From contig JAPDFW010000054.1 in assembly GCA_028826165.1 (NCBI GenBank), forward strand, positions 500,001 through 564,000: 64,000 nt of DNA, given 5' to 3'. This document shows positions 1 through 16,534 of this stretch, piece after piece. The stretch is from Anaeramoeba ignava (Eukaryota; Metamonada; Anaeramoebidae). The notes under the pieces are model-generated. The model saw only the letters and a list, made by a program, of their open reading frames with translations, did no database searches and was not told the DNA's origin. Numbering within the stretch: the first letter of the stretch is position 1; each line of letters starts with the position of its first letter. The position numbers were made by a program, and so were the translations under genes.

Positions 1-1975
1 AATAATAATTTTAATAATAATTTTAATAATAAATTTAAATAATAAATTTTAATAATAAATTTAATAAATTTAATAATAATTTTAATAATAATTTAAATAA
101 TAAATTTTAATAATAAATTTAATTATAATTTTAATTATAATTTTAATAATAAATTTAATAATAATTTTAATAATAATTTTAATAATAATTTTAATTATAA
201 TTTTAATTATAATTTTAATAATAAATTTAATAATAATTTTAATAATAATTTTAATAATAATTTTAATAATAAATTTAATAATAAATTTAATAATAATTTA
301 ATAATAATTTTAATAATAAATTTAATAATAAATTTAATAATAATTTTAATAATAATTTTAATAATAAATTTAAATAATAATTTTAATAATAATTTTAATA
401 ATAATTTTAATAATAAATTTTAATAATAATTTTTAATAATAATTTTAATAATAATTTTAATAATAATTTTAATAATCAATTTTAATAATAAATTTAATAA
501 TAATTTTAATAATAAATATAATAATAATTTTAATAATAATTTTAATAATAAATTTAATAATAAATTTAATAATAAATTTAATAATAAATTTAATAATAAT
601 TTTAATAATAAATTTAATAATAATTTTTAATAATAAATTTAATAATAATTTTAATAATAAATTTAATAATAAATTTAATAATAATTTTAATAATAAATTT
701 TTAATAAATTTAATAATAAATTTAATAATAATTTAATAATAAATTTAATAATAATTTAATAATAAATTTAATAATAATTTTAATAATAATTTTTAATAAT
801 AATTTTAATAATAATTTTAATAATAATTTTAATAATAATTTTAATAATAATTTTTTTAATAATTTTTTAATAATAAATTTAATAATAATTTTAATAATAA
901 TTTTAATAATAAATTTTTAATAATAATTTTAATAATAAATTTAATAATAAATTTTAATAATAAATTTAATAATAATTTTAATAATAATTTTAATAATAAA
1001 TTTAATAATAAATTTAATAATAAATTTAATAATAAATTTAATAATAATTTTAATAATAATTTTAATAATAAATTTAATAATAATTTTAATAATAATTTTA
1101 ATAATAATTTTAATAATAATTTTAATAATCAATTTTAATAATAATTTTAATAATAATTTTTAATAAATATAATAATAAATATAATAATAATTTTAATAAT
1201 AAATTTAATAATAAATTTAATAATAAATTTAATAATAAATTTAATAATAATTTTTAATAATAAATTTAATAATAATTTTAATAATAAATTTTAATAATAA
1301 TTTTAATAATAAATTTAATAATAAATTTAATAATAAATTTAATAATAAATTTAATAATAAATTTAATAATAAATTTTAATAATAAATTTAATAATAATTT
1401 TAATACTAATTTTAATAATAATTTTAATAATAAATTTAATAATAAATTTTAATAATAATTTTAATAATAAATTTAATAATAAATTTAATAATAAATTTAA
1501 TAATAAATTTAATAATAAATTTAATAATAATTTTTAATAATAATTTTAATAATAATTTAAATAATAATTTTAATAATAATTTTAATAATAATTTTAATAA
1601 TAAATTTAATAATAAATTTTAATAATAATTTTAATAATAAATTTAATAATAAATTTAATAATAATTTTAATAATAATTTTATTAATAAATTTAATAATAA
1701 TTATAATAATAATTTTAATAATAAATTTAATAATAAATTTTAATAATAATTTTAATAATAATTTTTAATAATAAATTTAATAATAATTTTAATAATAAAT
1801 TTAATAATAATTTTAATAATAATTTTAATAATAAATTTAATAATAAATTTAATAATAAATTTAATAATAATTTTAATAATAATTTTATTAATAAATTTAA
1901 TAATAATTTAAATAATAAATTTAATAATAATATTTAATAATAATTTTAATAATAAATTTAATAAATTTAAAAAGA
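1..1975. repeat. A/T-only degenerate tandem repeat at left edge
   Basis: About 2 kb made almost entirely of alternating blocks such as AATAATTTTAATAAT and AATAAATTT. Only a handful of C residues occur and no convincing gene. Any reading frame here is a by-product of the repeat. It may be intergenic or an intron of a gene lying left of the window; nothing in the sequence decides. Confidence 0.9.
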
Positions 1976-2010
1976 TCAAATTTAAAAAGATCAAATTTAA
2001 AAAGATCAAA
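1964..2010. repeat. three tandem copies of AAATTTAAAAAGATC
   Basis: The 15-base word is repeated three times at the boundary between the A/T repeat and the DOCK promoter region. The same AAAAAGATC string ends the first DOCK intron at 3519-3526. Confidence 0.8.
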
Positions 2011-2210
2011 TATTTCTCAAAAAAAAAAAACAAAAAATAGAAAATGTGAATTCAACATTTTTTAACAAGAAATTGTTTGTTATTTAAAATTAAAAGTTAA
2101 ATTAAAATTTTATTTTTTTATTATTTTTATTTTTATTATTTAAAAAAAAATTTTTTTTTAATTTTTCTTTTTTATTTGAGAAAAAAAATAAAAATAAAAA
2201 AAATAAAAAA

Positions 2211-2224
2211 TTCATTTTTTTTTT
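2211..2224 (+). promoter_or_regulatory. initiator-like TTCATTTTTTTTTT before the DOCK start
   Basis: A TCATTT core followed by a T run lies about 33 bases before the ATG at 2245. The same element precedes most genes in this window and resembles the TCAYWY initiator of Trichomonas. The role is inferred from position and recurrence. Confidence 0.5.
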
Positions 2225-2244
2225 GCTTTTTTTGTTTTAACAAA

Positions 2245-8525
<6,281 letters not shown>

Positions 8526-8564
8526 AAAATGAAAAATTTTTTTTTTCTTTTCTTTTCTTTTCAA

Positions 8565-8668
8565 CAAGCAAAAAACAAAAAACAAAAACAAAAACAAAAA
8601 CAAAAACAAAAACAAAAACAAAAACAAAAACAAAAACAAAAACAAAAACAAAAACAAAAACAAAAACA
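8565..8668. repeat. (CAAAAA)n microsatellite between DOCK and DPE2 genes
   Basis: About sixteen copies of the hexanucleotide lie in the short intergenic space after the DOCK stop codon. Frames through it (Lys/Gln on +, Phe/Leu or Phe/Val on -) are not genes. Confidence 0.9.
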
Positions 8669-8684
8669 ATTAAAAAGAAAAAAA

Positions 8685-8735
8685 ATTTTTTCATTTTTCA
8701 TTTTTCATTTTTTCATTTTTCATTTTTCATTTCAC
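8685..8735 (+). promoter_or_regulatory. six TCATTTTT initiator-like words before DPE2
   Basis: TTTTTCATTTTTCATTTTT is iterated, ending five bases before the ATG at 8740. It is the most repeated version of the window-wide promoter element. Confidence 0.5.
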
Positions 8736-8739
8736 AATT

Positions 8740-11700
8740 ATGATTCGTTTAACTTTTAGAATAAAACATCCAAAAACAATCTCATTTGTTTGGTTATCAG
8801 GTTCAATTCCTGAACTTGGAGAATGGAAAAAACAAAATGCAATACAAATGAAAACAATTCAAGAAATGCCAGCAGATTTTCTTTTAAGTGAAGCTGTAAT
8901 TGAAGTCAAAAGTCCACAAAGAGACACAGTCATTCTATATTCATTTTTCACAGAAAACGAAGAAACTATTTTTGAAAGTAAAAAGAATCGTAAGATTAAA
9001 ATTATTGCAGGAGCAGAAGGCAAAAAAAGTGTTACCGATATTTGGGGAAAAATTCCAAAATCAATTCAATCAAAAATCGTTGTTAGATTCAAAATACGTT
9101 ACGTTACAAGTTTTGGACAAAATTTATATGTTTTTGGAAATTGCAAAGAATTGGGATCTGGAGAAGTGAGTAAAGCAATAAAGATGAACTACGTGAACGA
9201 TGAACTTGAGAACTGGCAAGTTGATGTTAATTTTAGTCGTTTATCTTTGAAGAAAGACATCACCTTTTCCTTCCTTGTTCGTGATAATGAAAACAACACA
9301 ATCAAAGAAGCTATTCAACGAGTATTACCTGTGTACAGTGACTTTAAAAGAGGATATATTGAGGTTGGAGGTTCTTTTTATGGAAATCTTCCTCCACATG
9401 AATACATTATGAATCGAGCACCTTTTAGTCAAATTTTTTCCAAACCCGAAAACAAGGAAATGGAAAAGCTTCCAAAGATTGATTTATGGGAAGATAATAA
9501 TGGTAATTATTGATAGTAATGATGACAATAATTTTTGTTAACTAATTAAAATATTTTTCTGTTTTTGTTTTTATTTTTTTTTTAGCAAATAAAATTCCAG
9601 TAAATTTTCAAGTAATTTGGATTGAACCTTTAAATGGATATCAGATTAGAATTGTTGGAAACTGTCCTTCTCTCGGAAATTGGGATGTTTATAATTCTGT
9701 TCCAGTTCTCAATAATGAATTCCCAGTTTGGAAAAATGTAATCGCAATGAGTCCAGAAGAATTTCCAATTGAATACAAATATGTAATTTGTCCTCAAAAA
9801 TCACTCAGAGAAATCCCGAAAGATCAATTCTACTTTGAAGTGGGAGAAAACAGGAAATTCAAATTGAAAGCCAAAATTGATGGAAATGATGGATATCTCC
9901 CAAATGTAGTGGTGATTGATGGAGGAAAATTGCGATTGAACAAAGAAATCAAACCACCAAGAATTGCAGGAGTTGCAATCCCAATATTCTCGATAAGATC
10001 CTTAAACGGGCTAGGAGTTGGTGAGTTTCAGGATCTAGAATTGATGGCAGAATGGGCAAGCAGAGCGCATTTGAAGTTTATCCAAGTTCTCCCGATTAAT
10101 GACACAAGAATAACGGGAACTTGGAAAGATTCGTATCCTTATTCCGCATTGTCTTCGATGTCTCTCCATCCAATATATGCCAACATTGACCGACTCGATC
10201 CACCTGAAAATCTCATGGAAATCATAGAAAAGAAAAAGAAAGAAGTCAACGAGATGGTGGAAGACAAAGAAACTCATCAGCAAGTGTTTAAATATCCAAC
10301 CCTTGATTATCCCGAAATTACTCAACTCAAGATGTATCTTCTGAGACAGATTTTCAATGAGCGAAAAGAAGCATTTAAAGAGTCAAAAGAACTCCAAGAA
10401 TTCATCAAGGAAAACAAATTTTGGCTTCCGGCTTATGCGCTACTATGCGCATTTGGAGAGAAATACGAAGATGCAGATCACTCTAAATGGCCAGATTACA
10501 GAAACATTTCTCGCGAGGCAATCAATGCATTAACTTCTCCTTCTTCGCTTATTTACGATCAAGTTCTTTTTTACATGTGGGTGCAATTTGTTCTTGATGA
10601 ACAACTCAGAGACGCAGTTTCCGCAGTGAATAAACACGGAATTGCACTTATGGGAGACTTACCAATTGGTGTTGATTTCCAGAGTTCCGATGTCTGGACA
10701 AATCCACACATTTTCCGCAAGTATTTCACATGTGGAGCACCACCAGATTACTTTGCACAACGCGGACAGAATTGGTATTTCCCAGCATACGACTGGGAGC
10801 AAATGGAAAAGGATCATTTCCAATATTGGAAAAACCGTCTTAGACAGCTTTCCAAGTATTTCCAAGCAATGCGCGTTGATCATATCCTTGGATGGTTCCG
10901 CATGTGGGAAGTTCCAATCATACAACACGAAGGTTTATTCGGTCACTTTTGGCCATCTATCCCCATTTATCGCAACGAACTTCTCTCTCGTGGTCTCTGG
11001 GATTTAAGAAGACTTTGCGAACCTTACTTGCCTTATCACGTTCTTATATATTATTTTATGAGAGAGATCAAAAAAAACGACAAAGAAGAGGAAGAGGAAG
11101 TTTTGATTCCCAATTTCACAGTGCAAGATGCTGAGAAATTGATTTCCATTTACTTCCAAAAAAACGATATTGGAAGATACAGTTTCAAAGACGAATATTC
11201 AACACAAGCAAAAATTAAAGATAAGGTGACTAATCCTCATTTAGTTGAAAGATTGTTTAAGCTTTCCACAGAAATTTGCTTGATTGGTGATCCTTATTCA
11301 GAAACGTAAATGAATCAAAATGATATTTATATTATTTTTTTTTCAAACAAACTTTAAAACTTTATTTTTTTAAACTTATTCTTATTTTTAGATTTTACCC
11401 TCGTTATGGTCTTGAAAAAACATTTTCATACCAAGAAATGGATCAACCTGCCAAAAACAACCTTTCTGAATTAGCAAACGATTATTTCCATCGACGCCAA
11501 GATGATCTTTGGAAAAAATCAGCACGTAAAAAATTGCCATTATTAACAGAAACTAATAATATGCTTATTGTTGCTGAAGATCTTGGATTAAAACCTACTT
11601 GTGTTGATTCTGTTTTGGATGAAATGAAAATTCCAGGAATGAGAATTGAAAGAATGTCTCCTGATGAAAAAAAATCACCATTTGATCATATAGAGAATTT

Positions 11701-12097
11701 CCAGTACATGTCAATGACTTCAACATCAACTCATGATACAGAAAATCTTCGACAATGGTGGGAAATTCTGAAGGATAAAGATTTTTACTGGAGAAATATT
11801 CTTCATAGAGATGGAAATCCAACTCCCTTTCTTGAAATTAACATCAGCGAGCAAATCATTTATAACCATTTGAATAGTAAATCAATGATTTGCATTATTC
11901 CTCTTCAAGATTGGTTTTCTTTAACTTCTCATCTTCGTTTGAAAATGCCAATAACAGAACGAATTAATTATCCTCCAAATCGTGATCATCATTGGGAATA
12001 TCAAATGCAAATTCCTATTGAGGATTTAATTAATAGAAATCAAACTTTTACAAGTAAGATTGCGAAGATGATTTCAGATACAAATCGAGATTTCTAA
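8740..12097 (+). CDS. DPE2: 4-alpha-glucanotransferase, DPE2 type (GH77) with N-terminal CBM20 domains
   Basis: Exons 8740-9502, 9586-11305 and 11392-12097 (introns of 83 and 86 bases) give 1,062 residues plus TAA. Starch-binding CBM20-like domains are seen at about 1-100 (SIPELGEWKK), 110-200 (VFGNCKELGSG) and 260-340 (IVGNCPSLGNWD). The GH77 barrel follows. The nucleophile Asp is at about residue 686 (MRVDHILGWF). The acid/base Glu is at about residue 890 (VAEDLGLKPTCV). A transition-state Asp lies in STHDTENLRQWW. The roughly 200-residue gap between nucleophile and acid/base is the hallmark insertion of DPE2 against bacterial MalQ. The enzyme moves glucose from maltose to a branched glucan, so a cytosolic role in glycogen or maltose turnover is expected; no targeting peptide is visible. 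Plants have two CBM20 domains, so a third would be unusual. Confidence 0.93.
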
Positions 12098-12123
12098 ATT
12101 TTTTTTTTTTTCATTTTTTTTCC

Positions 12124-12486
12124 CTAATTCCATTTTTCTTCAAATTTTAAAATAATTTTAATTGATTCTCCTTCTTTTAAAACTTCTTTAATTTTTCTTT
12201 TTTTTTCTTCTTTTCCTAATATTTTTGATTCTTTTTCAATTTCTGTTTCTTCAATTAAAATTTTTTGATAAAAATTTTTTGTTTGGATAAAAAGAGGAAA
12301 TTCAATATCTTTTCCATTAATTTTATTTCCAAAATCTGATCCAAATTCTCCAAAAATTTCTTTTTCAATTTTTTTTTGAAATAAATAACGAGTTATTAAA
12401 GTAAAAATTAACCATTCAAGAGATTGATTTCCTTCTCCACATTCAATTTGAAATTTTTTTTCTTGAATTCTTCCTAAAATTTTCAT
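12124..12486 (-). CDS. small conserved-looking protein of unknown function, 120 residues
   Basis: A single-exon frame starting MKILGRIQEKKFQIECGEG and ending in a basic, Lys/Glu-rich helix-prone tail (EKWN). I do not recognise a family. The base composition is coding-like, with mixed codons rather than simple repeat. It stops 26 bases from the DPE2 stop (convergent). Several CATTTT words lie at 12495-12580 upstream of its ATG, as before other genes here. There is no signal peptide or membrane segment. Confidence 0.6.
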   Translation of the reverse strand: MKILGRIQEKKFQIECGEGNQSLEWLIFTLITRYLFQKKIEKEIFGEFGSDFGNKINGKDIEFPLFIQTKNFYQKILIEETEIEKESKILGKEEKKRKIKEVLKEGESIKIILKFEEKWN

Positions 12487-12494
12487 TTAAAAAA

Positions 12495-12585
12495 AAATAA
12501 AATGAAAATTAAAATGAAAAATAAAATGAAATTAAAATGAAAATTAAAATGAAAATTAAAATGAAAATTAAAATGAAAATGTTTT
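12495..12585 (-). promoter_or_regulatory. repeated TTTTCATTTTAA upstream of the small unknown gene
   Basis: On the minus strand CATTTT recurs about seven times within 90 bases before the ATG at 12486. It resembles the initiator-like element of neighbouring genes but is less T-pure. Confidence 0.35.
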
Positions 12586-12704
12586 AAAAATGTTTGATCA
12601 AAATTCCAAAAAAAAAAAGCAAAAAAAAATTTTTTTTGACTTTGAAAAGTAAAAGAAGAAAAAAAAAAAAAAAGAAAGAAGAAAAGGGGAATAAAAATGG
12701 GAAA

Positions 12705-14454
12705 TTAAATTGCTATTCTTGATTTGTAATAACCATCATCAGGACAACAAACTGTGTAATAAATTGTAATATCATTAGTTAAAGGAGGAGTATATAAAAG
12801 AGCCCAAAGAGTATCATTATTAATTAAATCTTTTTCTTCCATTTCAGCTAAAATTTTCTTTGCAGCTTTTTTTCTTTTTCGAGACATGAAAACATCTGAA
12901 TCTGAATCATTTCTCCAATGATCTTGATTGCATTGAATTATTAATCCTTTTTTAGAAAAAGTCCATCTTGATTTTTTAACCTCATCTTCACGTTCTCGAG
13001 TTATAAGAGTAGCATCAGAAACACCACAAACAGTAAGATAAACTGGTGCCATAAGAAAAGATTTAGATAATCCACCAACAATTTCACTTTTTGGATTGAT
13101 TTAATTTATATAAAAATAATTAAATAATTAAATAATTAATTTTTATAAAGAGTTTATACTCATATGAATAATCTGAAGTAAGTAAATGTCTAACAAGAAA
13201 TCCAACAGGCCAAGCTCCATCTTTGGCAGTCATAAGATTTTTAAGAACACTTCCACCAGTAACTCGATAATTAACAGAAACAGCTGCAACTCCTATCAGA
13301 TATTTTTTTAAATTTAAATTTAGATTTTAATTTTGATTTTCTAATTGATTTTAATTTTGATTTTCAATTTGATTTTGATTTTGATTTTAATTTTGATTTT
13401 AATTTTGATTTTGATTTTAATTTTGATTTTGATTTTGATTTTGATTTTAATTTTGATTTTGATTTTGATTTTGATTTTGATTTTGATTTTGATTTTGATT
13501 TTGATTTTGATTTTAATTTAGATTTTAATTTTAATTTTTATTTTGATTTTAATTTTGATTTTAATTTTAATTTTTCAAACCAGGTTTCATTCCTGTTAAA
13601 ATTCCAGCATAACCTGGCCAAGTAGTTCCAATAAAAACAGTTTCTCCATTTCTTCTAAAATCAATTTCAATAGTAAACTTTTTCAAAAAAGGCATTTCCC
13701 AATCCATTGTTCTTGCTAAAACAAACTTATTATCATCTTTTTGTTTTTATTTTTGTTTTTGTTTTGAATTTAAAAAATAAGCAAAAAAAAAATAATTTAA
13801 TTCTTACCAGATCTTTGAGTAACAATAGAAGTACAAGCAGCACTCAATTCATAAGCAATATTCAAAAGAAGTAAACTACCTAAAGGAAATTTTGATTGTT
13901 TTGCAATTGCTTGTAATTCTTTTCCAAAAAAAACAGCACCAGACTTTGCAATAGAACCAAAAATACTATTCGCAATTTTTTTCATAAATTTCCCTATAAG
14001 CTTTTTAAACAAAAATTTGGAAAATTAAAATCAAAATTAAAATTAAAATTAAAATTATAATTACACCAGATCCAAATATTTCTTTAATCATTCCATCAAG
14101 AAATTCAAGAACTTCTTTATAACATGATTTATATTTTTCAACAACTTCATGCCATCTAGTTTCTGGTGGTTCATCTAAATTTATAATAAAACGAGGAATT
14201 GCATAAGGATCATTTTCTTTTTCATCATCTTCATCTTCATTTTCTTTCTCTTTTTTTTCTTCTTTTAATTGAAGTGAAAAATATTTATGAAGTTTTTCAT
14301 GGACTTGATTATCAAAATTTTGAGATTCATTTAAGATTTTAGTTTCATCTTCTTCAGTTATAATAATTTTATCATCTGAATCAATTTCAATTTCTTCTTG
14401 TGATTCTGAATCAGTTGAAGACAAATTTTGGTTTTCTTTTTGGTTTGAGTTCAT
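12705..14454 (-). CDS. acid ceramidase / N-acylethanolamine acid amidase-like Ntn hydrolase
   Basis: Five exons on the minus strand: 14454-14065, 14000-13808, 13736-13581, 13292-13160, 13086-12705. Sum 1,254 bases, 417 residues. The linker motif INLDEPPETRW sits near residue 95. The autoprocessing catalytic Cys is about residue 186 (ELSAACTSIVTQRS). The ARTMDW substrate-site motif, VNYRVTGGS and a C-terminal CNQDHW block follow in family order. This class cuts itself before the Cys, and the new N-terminal Cys hydrolyses the amide of ceramides or N-acylethanolamines. Oddity: the family is normally lysosomal or secreted, yet the N-terminus here is a roughly 90-residue acidic, Asn/Glu-rich stretch with no signal peptide. 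The first splice could also be 14067/13993 in the same phase, losing two residues. Substrate cannot be told from sequence. Confidence 0.88.
13293..13580 (-). repeat. GATTTT/AATTTT repeats inside a ceramidase-like gene intron
   Basis: This 288-base intron is mostly (GATTTT)n read on +, with AATTTT interruptions. The other three introns of the gene are only 64-73 bases and lack it. Confidence 0.8.
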
Positions 14455-14543
14455 TTTATTTACGTTCTTTGTTTCTTTTGTGTTTATCTCTTTTAAAAAA
14501 AAAAAGGAAAAATGGTTTTTTTAAAGGAGAAAAATATTTTTTA

Positions 14544-14558
14544 TTTTTTCATTTTTTC
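14544..14558 (+). promoter_or_regulatory. initiator-like TTTTTTCATTTTTTC before the cyclophilin gene
   Basis: The core lies 14-28 bases before the ATG at 14572, inside the 117-base space shared with the divergent ceramidase-like gene. Confidence 0.5.
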
Positions 14559-14571
14559 TTCTTTTTTTTTA

Positions 14572-15714
14572 ATGTCTATATTATTTGAAACAACAGAAGG
14601 TGATTTTGTTATTGATTTATTTGTTGAAGAATCACCAAAAGCAGCTTTAAATTTTATAAAACTTTGCAAAATGAAATATTATAATCATTGTTTATTTTAT
14701 CTTATTCAACCAGGATTTATTATTCAATCAGGAGATCCAACAGGAACAGGAAAAGGTGGTTCTTCAATTTTTGGAGTTATTAACGGAGAAAAAGAAAGAT
14801 TTTTTGAAGATGATTTCTCTCCAAAATTAAAACATAATAAAACTGGAATTGTTTCAATGAATAATTTTGGTTCAAATACAAATAATTCTCAATTTTTTAT
14901 TACTCTTCGTAAAGATGATTTACAATTTTTAGATAAGAAATATATGATTGTAGGAGAAATTGTTGAAGGTTTAGATGTTGTAATAAATATTTCAGATGCT
15001 TTTTGTGATCAAGAAGGGCGACCTTTACGTAATATTCGGTAAAATTCATTTTGAAATTGAAATTAAAATTCATTTTGAAATTTAAATTCATTTTGAAATT
15101 AAAATTCATTTTGAAATTAAAATTATAATTAAAATTTTAAATTAAAATTCATTTTGAAATTAAAATTAAAATTAAAATTCATTTTAAAATTAAAATTAAA
15201 ATTCATTTTGAAATTAAAATTAAAATTCATTTTGAAATTAAATTTAAAATTAAAATTAAAATTGAAATTCATTTTGAAATTAAAATTCATTTTGAAATTA
15301 AAATTCATTTTGAAATTTAAATTAAAATTAAAATTAAAATTAAAATTAATATTAAAATTAAAATTAAATTTAAAATTAAAATTAAAATTCATTTTGAAAT
15401 TAAAATTAAAATTCAATTTGAAATTAAAATTAAAATTCATTTTGAAATTAAAATTTAAATTTAAAATTAAAATTAAAATTCATTTTGAAATTAAAATTAA
15501 TAATAGAATTTTAAAAACAAATATTTTATTTGATCCATTTCCTGATCCAAATGGATTTCAAGAACCAGATGCATCACCAAACAGAGAAATTGCATATCAA
15601 AGTAATGATGTTAGATTTGAAAAAGATGAAAAAATTGAAGAAAATAATACAGATGAACAAATCAAAATTCAAGATGCAAAAGTCAAAGCAGATGTAAAAA
15701 TTTTTCAAAACAAA

Positions 15715-15745
<31 letters not shown>

Positions 15746-15785
15746 CAAAAACAAAACAAAAAACAAAACAAAAACAAAACAAAAC

Positions 15786-15816
<31 letters not shown>

Positions 15817-16490
15817 CAAAACTGACATTTTTCAAAAATTTCATTTTTTCTTGTTAGATCTTAACAATGGTTGGTGACATTCCTGATCCAGAAATAAAAC
15901 CACCTGATAATGTTTTATTTGTTTGCAAATTAAATCCAATAACAGAAAAAGATGATCTTGAAGTAATTTTTTCACGATTTGGCAAAATAAACAGTTGTGA
16001 CATTGTTAGAAATAGAAAAACTGGAGACAGTTTATGTTATGGTTTTATTGAATTTGAAAACAAAGAATCATGTGAACAAGCTTATCTTAAAATGGATAAA
16101 GCATTAATTGATGACAGGCATATACACGTGGATTTCTGTCAATCTATTGCTAAAGTCGATCCAAGAAAAAAACAAAAGACATCAGAATCAACAAATATGG
16201 CATTAACAAGAAGAAAACATTTACATCAAGAAAAAAAGAAAAAAGATTCTATCAAAGTCAAAGATTCAAGTTTTAATCCTGATGTTGCTAATTTATTATT
16301 TGGTGGTCTTGGTGATCAAATTAAAAGTTATCTTGAAAATCAAGAAAAAGAAAAAGAGAAAAAGAATAAAAATAAAAATAAAAAAGATCACAGAAAAAGA
16401 AAATCTTCAAAATCTAAAAAAGAAAATCATTCACATTCTTATTCACATTCTCATTCACATTATCATTCAAAAGATGAAAAAAAGAAATAA
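14572..16490 (+). CDS. PPIL4: cyclophilin-RRM peptidyl-prolyl isomerase, PPIL4 type
   Basis: Exons 14572-15038, 15507-15693 and 15858-16490 total 1,287 bases, 428 residues. An N-terminal cyclophilin domain spans about residues 1-155 ([37 protein letters not shown]). The linker LFDPFPDP follows. An RRM at about 235-315 ([28 protein letters not shown]) comes next, then a Lys-rich, Ser/His-rich tail. PPIL4 proteins associate with spliceosomes and RNA polymerase II transcripts in the nucleus. The start was chosen by homology (MSILFETT); an upstream in-frame ATG at 14512 would add a hydrophobic low-complexity stretch and lies in the promoter. The active-site Arg-Phe-His pattern of cyclophilin A is altered ([12 protein letters not shown]), as in other PPIL4 proteins, so isomerase activity may be weak. 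Confidence 0.93.
15039..15506 (+). repeat. AATTAAAATTCATTTTGA repeats filling PPIL4 intron 1
   Basis: A 468-base intron (donor GTAAAA, acceptor AATAATAG). It is a variable array of AATTAAA and ATTCATTTTGAA words, open in several frames on both strands. Confidence 0.85.
15694..15857 (+). repeat. (CAAAA)n repeat in PPIL4 intron 2
   Basis: A 164-base intron (GTAAAA to TTGTTAG) holding about eighteen CAAAA pentamers with small length variants. Confidence 0.85.
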
Positions 16491-16534
16491 AATAATTTTT
16501 TTTTTATAATAAGAAAATGAATATTTTAGAAATT

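Noticed and set aside
941-1132. Minus-strand frame of Ile-Ile-Lys repeats in the left A/T region
   Set aside because: Pure product of the TAATAATTT repeat, with no codon variety and no promoter element.
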